64,000 nt of DNA from Maribellus sediminis (lineage in GTDB: Bacteria; Bacteroidota; Bacteroidia; Bacteroidales; Prolixibacteraceae), in contig NZ_WXUB01000002.1 of the NCBI RefSeq assembly GCF_011799805.1, positions 434,001 to 498,000 of the forward strand, written 5' to 3'. Position 1 is the first letter of the stretch, and each line of letters begins with the position of its first letter. A program made the translations under genes and the position numbers. Shown in pieces: positions 46,419 to 54,430 of this stretch. Under the pieces are notes generated by a model. The model was not told the origin of the DNA and ran no database searches. It was given only the letters and a program-made list of their open reading frames with translations.

Positions 46419-47771
46419 TTATTCTGTTGGAACAGGCAAACTAAAAAGTGCCATGGAATAATTCCATTTCATGTCAATCTGACCGGCCACATATTTTGGA
46501 TCTTTTTCTTCAACAGCACCGGCGAAGTACAACTTATTATCAATTGGGCTGTATACAGCGGCACCAAGTCCAAATATTTTTCTCCCGTCTTCTGTTTCCA
46601 TCGTCCCGAGTTCGCGTCTCATCCCAGATGTAATATCATATTCTATCAGCACCGATAGCGGGATAAGGCTCTCATTGTTTACTTTATAAGTAAATTCCCG
46701 TTCATTAACAACATCCCAAGATTCGGCGGAATAATCGAATCCCACCGAGGTTACCGGCGCATAAAACACTTTATTCTCAGGCGCAAGGGTAAATGCCAGG
46801 GTAGCAATAGGTATTTTTTTGGGATCTTCATCCAGATAACGATCGGCACACATTAAAGAAAGTGGAGTAATATTTCCTTCTTCCCCGTCGAAAGGATCGA
46901 AGCGGAATAGCCGACTGTCGGAATTGGTTATTCCGTAAAAAACACGTTCATCGGGTTTCCATTCGAGAATACGCCACAAATTTTTTCTGTCAATTTGCGG
47001 ATTTGACATCGTACGCGGAGGCACCCGCGGGTCGTTGGGAATACGCACATTCTGCAAATCATATGTTCTGTCTGTCTTTGGGTCGTACTTCCACACCCGA
47101 TTTACAGGAAAAGCTCCGTAAACATTACCGAGGTCGTCGGCAACAATGGTCCTGCAAATATCCCAATCGTCAACCCGGCCTTTATCGATGGTAACTTGTT
47201 TATCCATATCGAACATATATAAATGACCATCTTCTCCCAATCCGTATAAACGTCTTCGCTCCTGATCAATAGCCATCCCCAGTAAACCCGAATTTTTACT
47301 GATCATCCCAATATTGGTTAATATTTTGGATTTGGGTTCGTATTTAAACCAATGAGCGCCCCGATAACTGGAAGGATCAATCGCTTCGGGGCCGTTGTCT
47401 TCACAAAAGTCACCAAAATATATATTCCCCTCATTATCTTCCACAAATACTACATGGATTTTACCACTGGTACGGATACCTTCTCCCCGTTCTCCTTTAA
47501 AAATGGTAAGATCGGCGATATGCTCCATTTTTTCACCGGCTGGGTCAAATTCATAAAAATTGGCAGCATCAGCGTGGGTACACAGTCCTATGTAGATCTT
47601 CCCCGACTTGGCCGTGTACATTCCACTCCACATACTATCGTCTTTTTTATTGCCGGAATAACGATATGCTTTTAACTTTATCTTTTGTTGCTGGGCGTAT
47701 GCGTTTGGCAAAGCTACCAGACCAACCAGTACAGCAATAAATATAATTTTCCAAAATCCTAATTTTATCAT
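46419..47771 (-). CDS. Secreted beta-propeller protein of unknown function (2)
   Basis: 450 residues with a signal peptide ending NAYAQQ (residue 27). Propeller blades are visible as AKSGKIYIGLCTHADAANFY, EDNEGNIYFGDFCEDNG, DQERRRLYGLGEDGHLYMFD, DDLGNVYGAFPVNRVWKYDP and LGAAVYSPIDNKLYFAGAVE. The blade residues differ enough from the neighbour at 45102 that the two are at best distant paralogues. Conserved-looking polar clusters (THADAANF, YRGAHWFKYEP) might mark an active or binding site on one face. It lies 4 bases after the GH30-like gene, so the two products probably work on the same substrate. I do not recognise a named family. Confidence 0.8.
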   Translation of the reverse strand: MIKLGFWKIIFIAVLVGLVALPNAYAQQQKIKLKAYRYSGNKKDDSMWSGMYTAKSGKIYIGLCTHADAANFYEFDPAGEKMEHIADLTIFKGERGEGIRTSGKIHVVFVEDNEGNIYFGDFCEDNGPEAIDPSSYRGAHWFKYEPKSKILTNIGMISKNSGLLGMAIDQERRRLYGLGEDGHLYMFDMDKQVTIDKGRVDDWDICRTIVADDLGNVYGAFPVNRVWKYDPKTDRTYDLQNVRIPNDPRVPPRTMSNPQIDRKNLWRILEWKPDERVFYGITNSDSRLFRFDPFDGEEGNITPLSLMCADRYLDEDPKKIPIATLAFTLAPENKVFYAPVTSVGFDYSAESWDVVNEREFTYKVNNESLIPLSVLIEYDITSGMRRELGTMETEDGRKIFGLGAAVYSPIDNKLYFAGAVEEKDPKYVAGQIDMKWNYSMALFSLPVPTE

Positions 47772-47775
47772 GGTA

Positions 47776-49665
47776 TCAATTTGATTGATTTAATGCGACA
47801 TTCGTTATCGTAACAAATGCCCCGGGTTGAACTTTTACTATGTCTCCCTCAAAAGGCTTAACGACATTTGGCGAATATGGATCAACCACTTCTATTTCTG
47901 AAAATCGAATACCTTTCCAATCAATTTCAAGGTTGACCGGATGAACTGACCGATTTAAAACGACCAGAGTTCCCAAATTATTAGCCCCTTTAAAAGCTAC
48001 AATTTTCAGGTCGTTGTTTGAATTTTCCACATCAACACGCGTCATTCCTTCCTTTATCCTTCGGGAATAAGCTCCAAATACTCTTAGTTGATTGCTTGAA
48101 GGAACCGGCATAAACCCATTTTCAGGACTGGAAACGAATAAGGAACGGGATGCGCCATAACTTGGTTGTTCAACATTCAGAATGGTCCAGCAATAAGCAA
48201 TAAGAACGGCATTCGTTAATGTCAGGTTTTTATCATACAATTGCCCCATCGTTAATGCGATACGATAACTATCAGTTTGATATCGTTTATCGTTGATACA
48301 AAGCTCGGTTGAAAGGAATGGTTTGGTGTTTACTTTACTATCCCATAGTAATAACTGCGAATCAAAGCCATCGGGATTGGTGAAATAGCCCTGATAATCG
48401 TACATATTGGTCGCACCATAATCGATACAATCCCATACTTCAGGATTTTTGGTGTAGTTACCTACCCTTTGCAATGCAAGATTGACTCTGCCTGCATTGG
48501 CCATATGTATTTCCACATCATTGAACCCGGCTTTGTCCAATTCTTTTCGCAACTCCGGAACAAATTTTTTGACATTCTCTTCGGGCATTGGTACTTCGTT
48601 TTGGATGCCTACAATCCTTGGGGCTTTTCCGGTCTTCTTCACGGCTTCCTCACAATAGCCAACCATAGCGCGGGCATATTCTTTTTCACTATTGCCTATC
48701 CAACTTGGAAAATCCCAGAATTCTAACATCACAAAACCGCCCAGTTCCTGGATCTTTTCGTTGTATTCAAAGTCACTGACTTCTCCATTCGGAAAGTTAT
48801 CGCCGTAATAATGTGCTTTTGCAAAACTCAGGTCATCCCAGTTATCCAGATTTTTATGCAACAACCGGCCAACCGGATATTCACGTTGACAAAGCAAATT
48901 ATATTCATTAATGTATTCCCACCATTTTACTTTCCCGGCCTCACTTAGTTCATTGTAGGCAGTAGGCGTACCAATACCGCCCCAGCCAAGCATTTTCTGG
49001 AAAGTAGCTTTCGGATTGACTTTAACCTGCGCTTCTAATGTTTCCGGTTCCAGTATCCGACTTGATAGAGAACCTTCCATACCTGTAAGGTGAATTTGAT
49101 TTCTGCGAATATCTTCAATGAACGTTTGTCGGATGACCTCTTTCCCATTTAATGAAACCAGCAACTCAAGTTTATGATTCATTTCAACCGTAATCGCTTT
49201 AATATTCACATCTGCAGTAATGGCTATAGTATCGGCCTTTGATTGCGGATAACCCGGAAGTTTCTCCAGTCCTTCGTTGAAACCAAAAGAATCGTAATAC
49301 TGATGGTAAAAGCTCAATTTGTTTTGGGCTACTTCTATATAAAATCCCTCACGTGGTCCGGTAAAAATCCATTTTATCCCGCGGTCTCCTTCGATTGAAT
49401 CCAACACAAGGGTTCTTTTGAAAACAGAAGGCAATACTTCATTAAAATAGGCACGCTCATTTGGGGAATAATGCCCCCAGCCCGACCGGTCGATTTCACC
49501 AACACCAAGAGACAGATCGGTGGCACTCATTCCTGAAGGTTCTTCCCAATTGGGTAAGTTTACTTTCTCATTGATTTTAACCTTTGTGTTCCCGAAGGCA
49601 ACTGATAAAAAGCAGAGACAAACAACGAGAGTTTGCCATTTTTTAATTGAGAATATATTGTCCAT
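47776..49665 (-). CDS. GH30-like (clan GH-A) glycoside hydrolase
   Basis: 629 residues with a signal peptide ending VAFGN. A N-terminal extra domain (about 30-215) precedes a barrel starting FQKMLGWGGIGTPTAYNEL, in the place where GH30 enzymes have their GFGG motif. The strand-4 acid/base is Glu357 in IVGIQNEVPM and the strand-7 nucleophile is Glu454 in FLSTELCIND, as in clan GH-A. A beta-sandwich follows at the C-terminus (LVVLNRSVHPVNLEIDW), again as in GH30. The specificity is unknown; GH30 includes beta-glucosidases, xylanases and beta-1,6-galactanases, the last of which would fit a galactan substrate (inference). GH39 or a new clan-A family are alternatives. Confidence 0.7.
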   Translation of the reverse strand: MDNIFSIKKWQTLVVCLCFLSVAFGNTKVKINEKVNLPNWEEPSGMSATDLSLGVGEIDRSGWGHYSPNERAYFNEVLPSVFKRTLVLDSIEGDRGIKWIFTGPREGFYIEVAQNKLSFYHQYYDSFGFNEGLEKLPGYPQSKADTIAITADVNIKAITVEMNHKLELLVSLNGKEVIRQTFIEDIRRNQIHLTGMEGSLSSRILEPETLEAQVKVNPKATFQKMLGWGGIGTPTAYNELSEAGKVKWWEYINEYNLLCQREYPVGRLLHKNLDNWDDLSFAKAHYYGDNFPNGEVSDFEYNEKIQELGGFVMLEFWDFPSWIGNSEKEYARAMVGYCEEAVKKTGKAPRIVGIQNEVPMPEENVKKFVPELRKELDKAGFNDVEIHMANAGRVNLALQRVGNYTKNPEVWDCIDYGATNMYDYQGYFTNPDGFDSQLLLWDSKVNTKPFLSTELCINDKRYQTDSYRIALTMGQLYDKNLTLTNAVLIAYCWTILNVEQPSYGASRSLFVSSPENGFMPVPSSNQLRVFGAYSRRIKEGMTRVDVENSNNDLKIVAFKGANNLGTLVVLNRSVHPVNLEIDWKGIRFSEIEVVDPYSPNVVKPFEGDIVKVQPGAFVTITNVALNQSN

Positions 49666-49699
49666 GATAAAGCTATGTTTTTAAAAATTTCTCTCAAAA

Positions 49700-51436
49700 C
49701 TAATTCGTTTGGCTACCCAACTGAAAATACAAAAACTCAATTCCTTTCCCGTTTTTCGGATCAATGTTTCGGGAGTATTGCATCGTTGCATCATCATCCC
49801 AATGCTCAAATACGCCAAGGCTTTTTATAGGTTTACCATTAAGCATGTATTTAGTCCCTGAAGGTGGATTTTCTGGAGTCGCCATTTCCACTAAAAAGTC
49901 ATCTGCGTTTTCGCGCACCGCAATTCGCGGAACATTGTGGTACGACGCTTCAAAGTTATTCTTGCTCTGCGCATACATAATATCCAACCCAACAGACTGA
50001 ATAGCTACCGGATCGAAAGACCCCAACAGACATGCCGGCCATTCGGGATTTTCGTATGGATCCACCTTATTATTAAACGGAGGATTTGGAAAGTGCAAGG
50101 GATAACATTCCCAACGTCTTCCGCAGTAAAGACCATCCAATAGATACAAAATAGTTTTTGCTCCCAGGTTTGGAGAAGCTTCAATATCAACAAAAGGCGA
50201 ATACGAATTTGGAGTTGCCAACTCGTGGGTATTTAAATATTTATGTATTTCCCATGGTTGTTTTATCGATCCAAAATGGTTTTTGCTCGACATGGTAAGC
50301 GCGGTTTGTCCATCAAGACCAACTTCCATATAATTATACGGATATGAATGCAATTTTAAAATTGCCATGTTGATCAGGTAAGTTGCATTCACAACCTGCT
50401 CAGGTATAAACCTGCATTCTTTGATATCGTCTTTTGAATAGCTAACTCCCTGCACCCACAAAACCGAATCAAGTCCGGTGTAGTCACCATATTTAGGATT
50501 AAGAGGCTGAGTTTTTTCTGGGTTTGCTACCTGCACAAAATGAACATCCGGAAATTCTTTCCAAACAGAAGAAATCATATACGCATAAATTTGCCGACGG
50601 GCATCATATACCAGAATATCTTTCTCTCGCACTCCTGCTTCATTTACCAACTGCCTGATTGTTGCAAGTATCATCTGAGGAGAAGCATCGGTCATGTTAT
50701 TCGTTTTTAATCCTTTGGGACTGTTGTTCAGGTTGATCTTAATAGCTATTTTTTCACCCGGTTTATAACCTTGCTTTTTGAGTCCTCTCGAATTCTTATT
50801 GTGGTACTCAAAGATCTTGTTCCAGGCAGATTTGTCATTTTTTGTTCCTGTAATTTTTTGAACTGTTACAGACAACATTTCACCGACCTTTTCAACATCA
50901 GTATTCTTATCCAGCCACCATTGGTCTTCATCCACATTCCAGTTTCCTGCCCATTTGGTTGCTTCCGGATTGCGGGTCATTACAACTCGCCCCGGAAATA
51001 TTCCTTTGGCTTCACCAACCGGTGTATTTGAAGCGCCAGGCACCCAATTGTGCGAAAAATGTGTATCGCTGGGTATATAAGTAGTATCGGGTTTGGCTGC
51101 AGCCGATTCGTAAATACCTGATGGAATAATTGTAACCCAAAACGACAATACAACGATAGCCAGTACTGAGCTACTAACAACAATCCATCTGTGTTCTGAA
51201 AATATTTTGCCTAAATGTTTAATACCGAACCAGCTGGCAAAAACAGCCATCAACCACATCACAAAAGCGCTGGCGAGCGGAAAAGCAGCCCGCTGGCAAG
51301 GATATGCAGCCCTGCTGGGCTTGGGTATTACACGTATTAAGAACCAGAGTAAGGCACCAAATCCAACTACAAAAAGTACGAGTTTGTTAAATACTGGAAG
51401 AAATTTCAATCGATTTTTTTGTTGTTTATCCTTCAT
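49700..51436 (-). CDS. DUF362 protein with three N-terminal membrane helices
   Basis: 578 residues. Three membrane segments lie in the first 115 residues (LVLFVVGFGALLWFLI; FPLASAFVMWLMAVFASWF; WIVVSSSVLAIVVLSFW). A large soluble domain then has the DUF362 pattern: GEKIAIKINLNNSPKG, SPQMILATIRQLVNEAGV, DILVYDARRQIYAYM, VVNATYLINMAILKLHSYPY, LYLLDGLYCGRRWECY and GSFDPVAIQSVGLDIMYA. Unlike many DUF362 proteins there is no ferredoxin Cys cluster. The fold's role is unsettled. Its position 6 bases after a PQQ-like propeller and before a GH30-like gene implies a function in the glycan pathway, most likely anchored in the inner membrane facing the periplasm (inference). Confidence 0.8.
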   Translation of the reverse strand: MKDKQQKNRLKFLPVFNKLVLFVVGFGALLWFLIRVIPKPSRAAYPCQRAAFPLASAFVMWLMAVFASWFGIKHLGKIFSEHRWIVVSSSVLAIVVLSFWVTIIPSGIYESAAAKPDTTYIPSDTHFSHNWVPGASNTPVGEAKGIFPGRVVMTRNPEATKWAGNWNVDEDQWWLDKNTDVEKVGEMLSVTVQKITGTKNDKSAWNKIFEYHNKNSRGLKKQGYKPGEKIAIKINLNNSPKGLKTNNMTDASPQMILATIRQLVNEAGVREKDILVYDARRQIYAYMISSVWKEFPDVHFVQVANPEKTQPLNPKYGDYTGLDSVLWVQGVSYSKDDIKECRFIPEQVVNATYLINMAILKLHSYPYNYMEVGLDGQTALTMSSKNHFGSIKQPWEIHKYLNTHELATPNSYSPFVDIEASPNLGAKTILYLLDGLYCGRRWECYPLHFPNPPFNNKVDPYENPEWPACLLGSFDPVAIQSVGLDIMYAQSKNNFEASYHNVPRIAVRENADDFLVEMATPENPPSGTKYMLNGKPIKSLGVFEHWDDDATMQYSRNIDPKNGKGIEFLYFQLGSQTN

Positions 51437-51442
51437 TACAAA

Positions 51443-52444
51443 TTATTTGTATTTCCCGAAACTTACTTTTTCAGAAATTCCCTTATCACTTAAAACCTGG
51501 ATGGTTGTTGCAGGCCCAAGGTCAGCAGGTTCATTCCAGGAGCTCAGCTTCCACACCAACTGTTTTTCACGGGTTATTTCGATGGCCTGAACAGGAGGAT
51601 TTGCCCGATCTACCGGCGGGCCATTAAAAGTATTTGTCCAGCTTGTAACCATTAGGTTTCCGTTCGGACGGCAAATGGCTAAAACCGGCCATTCCAGTCC
51701 TTTCTCATTCAACTCGTCAACACTCATGCTCCAAAGCACCTGGCCTTTTTTATTCACTTCTTTTATCCCCAATTTTCCGCCACAAAGCATCATATTACCG
51801 TTTTTCATGGGTTCAACTCCCCATACTCCAGGGGCATCAAACGAAAAAAGGACCTTGCCGTTTACATCATATTCACACACTTTTCCCAAATCCATGTGTG
51901 CAAGCAGATAAGTGCCCTGTTTGGTTAACCTCGCATGACGGAAGTGCCCGTGTACATTCGACGGATTTTTAACCGGAACCTCAAAGCTATGCACTTCCTT
52001 GTTTGCCTTAATGTCCATTACAATTACTTTGGCCGGATTACCATTTTGTACAAACACCACATATTTTTCGCCAATGGGTTGCGCCGAATGTGTTTCACAA
52101 TTCTCGGGGGTTTTATACTGCCAGAGTATTTCTTTTTGGGGCGACATCAATGCAATACCCTTCTGATAAGAAAAAAGGATGTTCCCAGTGGTCATCAAAA
52201 CGGCATCACTAACTTCTCCCAGGTAGCCCTCATCGGTAGGTCCATTATATTGCCAGGTGATCTCTCCGTTCTTTAGGATATAAATATTTTGGAACGGTGC
52301 CTCTCCGGCATACAAAAAATCGATTGGAGGAATCTGATTCGGAACATTTTGGGCTACGGTTTCGGTTTGTGGCCAAAAACCCATATTTACGAGGCACAGT
52401 AAAAACAGTACCACATTACTATTTATTCTTTCAATTTTTTTCAT
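51443..52444 (-). CDS. PQQ-like beta-propeller protein
   Basis: 333 residues with a hydrophobic leader ending near residue 32 (ETVAQN). Repeats of the PQQ/quinoprotein type are clear: IYILKNGEITWQYNGP, IALMSPQKEILWQYKTPE, VCEYDVNGKVLFSFDAP, IKEVNKKGQVLWSMSVDE and AIEITREKQLVWKLSSW. The His-rich loop NVHGHFRHARLT is like that of arylsulfotransferase-type propellers, which could be of interest in a sulfated-glycan locus, but the resemblance is short. It is cotranscribed with the DUF362 gene (6-base gap) and the GH59 gene (12-base gap). A binding or assembly role is as likely as catalysis. Confidence 0.78.
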   Translation of the reverse strand: MKKIERINSNVVLFLLCLVNMGFWPQTETVAQNVPNQIPPIDFLYAGEAPFQNIYILKNGEITWQYNGPTDEGYLGEVSDAVLMTTGNILFSYQKGIALMSPQKEILWQYKTPENCETHSAQPIGEKYVVFVQNGNPAKVIVMDIKANKEVHSFEVPVKNPSNVHGHFRHARLTKQGTYLLAHMDLGKVCEYDVNGKVLFSFDAPGVWGVEPMKNGNMMLCGGKLGIKEVNKKGQVLWSMSVDELNEKGLEWPVLAICRPNGNLMVTSWTNTFNGPPVDRANPPVQAIEITREKQLVWKLSSWNEPADLGPATTIQVLSDKGISEKVSFGKYK

Positions 52445-52456
52445 TTTGAATTTATG

Positions 52457-54394
52457 TTATTCTGTAACCAGAGGTTCCACTTTTATATTATCAAACAAAT
52501 TACGATCGTAGGTGGCCGCAATAAATGCCATTCCCTTCATACCCGATTCAGTTGTAACAGATGCCAGTTTTTTGCCATCAATAAGGCCTGTAATTTGATT
52601 GCCTTTCATTTCCAGTCGGAGATGGTGCCAGTCTGCAGGCTTGAATTTCTCAATTTGTCCTGAAGCAAGCGTAGTGTATTGCCAGTTCAGTTGCCAGCGT
52701 CCGTCGCTTGTAAGGATCCAGCGAAAACCCAACTTATTGCGATCGGCGTAACGACCGCCAATTTCAACATCGCCACCCGTGAGTAAAATATCGCTTTCAA
52801 TGGCATAATCTGTCCAATTGAGATCACCAAAAAGTGAGTGTGGTTTTAATAACCAGTTGCTGTACCATAAAATACCCTGTTCAGGTACTATCTGGGTCAG
52901 GCAACGTCCACCTTTGGGAGACAGGCAGGTCTCGAACGTACCTTTCTGATCGGAGAAATAACGCGGAGTTTCGCCGTAGGAATAACTTTCAAAATCCTCA
53001 GTGTAAGGGAATGGGAATGGTTTGCTTTCCGGTAAATTTCCGTATGATCCTTTTACTTGTCCGGTGGTGCTCGTTAGCGTATAAATCGCATCTGCTTCCA
53101 TTTCAATTTCAACAGAACCATTTTTCAACGTCGATGATTTTTGCTTAACAAACTGGTCCGTTTCTGTTGATTTCCAAACATAAACAGTTCCAGTTTTCAG
53201 TCCTTCTCCAATAGCTAACTTTACTTTCTGTTTTTCACCAGTTACCATTATAACCGACCAATCTCCCGTATCCGGATTACGTAAAGCCACATGGCTTCCC
53301 TGCCAGGTAGCCGGATCAAATTGTCCGCAGGCTCCATCCATATAAACCCAACCCGGCTCCGCAAACTGTGTTGTGTGAGCCAGCGCCCAAACAGCTGGCC
53401 AAACAGTATAGTGTCCATCCCATGGTGAGTCGGCCTGCAAGGCTCCGGTATTGGCCCATATAATCTGGTTATAAATGCCATCAAACGGACTCCAAATCTC
53501 GTATTTAGTGATCCGGTCTCGAGTATAAAGTTTGTTCATGAGTCGTGCAAGATAAAGGGCTCCTTTACCACCCCATTCTTCACCCGACTGGCTCCATTCC
53601 TCACTAGCCCAAAGTGGTTTGCCCGATTGTTTTGCTTTTTCTGTTGCATCGCGACCTCCTTTTTGATCGATCTCCCAGGGTTCGCGACCATCCACATAAT
53701 GGTAGCCAACAGCATCAATCAAACTATCATATTCAGGATGCTTCTCAAACTCATCAAACACCTGCCAGAACTCACTGTCATCGTCCGGTGCCTGGATTTT
53801 TACTTTTGCGAAACCATGTGCATCCAATGTTGGACGCAGGTTTTTGGCAATCCAGTTCAGATCGCTTCCCATTTCGTTTTGAGCGGCTGCAATCCAGTCA
53901 ATCTCCAAACCATAGTATTTTCTGGCTACTTCCAAAAAAGCGACAAACCAATCGGCCGACTCCTGCGAAAACCGATCTCCAATCCAACCGGGATAAGCCC
54001 AGGGAAGACAATCAAGTATGATCTCCGGGTTTCGCTTCCTTGCTTCGGCCATAAACCAGAATTCGTAACCCCGAGGTTTCGGATCGAGCAATTCCTCGCG
54101 TGTGATTGCATGCGAAGGTTCACTTCCACAGGTGGAATTTTCACCACTGCCAATTTCAACTTTGAGGTGCTGAAACCCAGCTCCAAATTTTGGTTTGAAT
54201 AGAAAATCGAGTACTTCAGAACGTTGCTTTTCAGGATAGTCAAAAAGATTCCGGGTAGAAGCCCCGGCACTGACAGCACCGATTCCCTCAAAAACTCTTC
54301 CTGAGTCATCTGCACTTAAAGAAATCGTTTTTTGCCCTTCCACTGCCGAAACAAAGAAGAACATTACCACGAGACTGAATACATATTTTTTCAT
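52457..54394 (-). CDS. GH59 beta-galactosidase (galactocerebrosidase-like)
   Basis: 645 residues with a signal peptide ending AVEGQ (residue 21). The GH59 start is unmistakable: GRVFEGIGAVSAGASTRNLF, then LDFLFKPKFGAGFQHLKVEI and SEPSHAI. The acid/base is Glu174 (AAQNEMGSD) and the nucleophile Glu265 (LWASEEWS). The barrel ends about residue 340, followed by a beta-sandwich and a C-terminal lectin-like domain (FPYTEDFESYSYGETPRYFS and FRWILTSDGRWQLNWQY), the full galactocerebrosidase layout. Family knowledge: removes beta-linked galactose, in animals from sphingolipids; bacterial members occur in plant- and algal-glycan loci. A dead copy remains at 28595-28812, so the family has been duplicated or moved within this region. 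Confidence 0.95.
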   Translation of the reverse strand: MKKYVFSLVVMFFFVSAVEGQKTISLSADDSGRVFEGIGAVSAGASTRNLFDYPEKQRSEVLDFLFKPKFGAGFQHLKVEIGSGENSTCGSEPSHAITREELLDPKPRGYEFWFMAEARKRNPEIILDCLPWAYPGWIGDRFSQESADWFVAFLEVARKYYGLEIDWIAAAQNEMGSDLNWIAKNLRPTLDAHGFAKVKIQAPDDDSEFWQVFDEFEKHPEYDSLIDAVGYHYVDGREPWEIDQKGGRDATEKAKQSGKPLWASEEWSQSGEEWGGKGALYLARLMNKLYTRDRITKYEIWSPFDGIYNQIIWANTGALQADSPWDGHYTVWPAVWALAHTTQFAEPGWVYMDGACGQFDPATWQGSHVALRNPDTGDWSVIMVTGEKQKVKLAIGEGLKTGTVYVWKSTETDQFVKQKSSTLKNGSVEIEMEADAIYTLTSTTGQVKGSYGNLPESKPFPFPYTEDFESYSYGETPRYFSDQKGTFETCLSPKGGRCLTQIVPEQGILWYSNWLLKPHSLFGDLNWTDYAIESDILLTGGDVEIGGRYADRNKLGFRWILTSDGRWQLNWQYTTLASGQIEKFKPADWHHLRLEMKGNQITGLIDGKKLASVTTESGMKGMAFIAATYDRNLFDNIKVEPLVTE

Positions 54395-54430
54395 TCTAAA
54401 TAATTTATTTTCAAAAGGTTTAATCTGAAC

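Noticed and set aside
53627-54202. 191-codon plus-strand frame
   Set aside because: Antisense to the well-conserved GH59 catalytic domain; composition rich in Cys, Phe and His typical of shadow frames.
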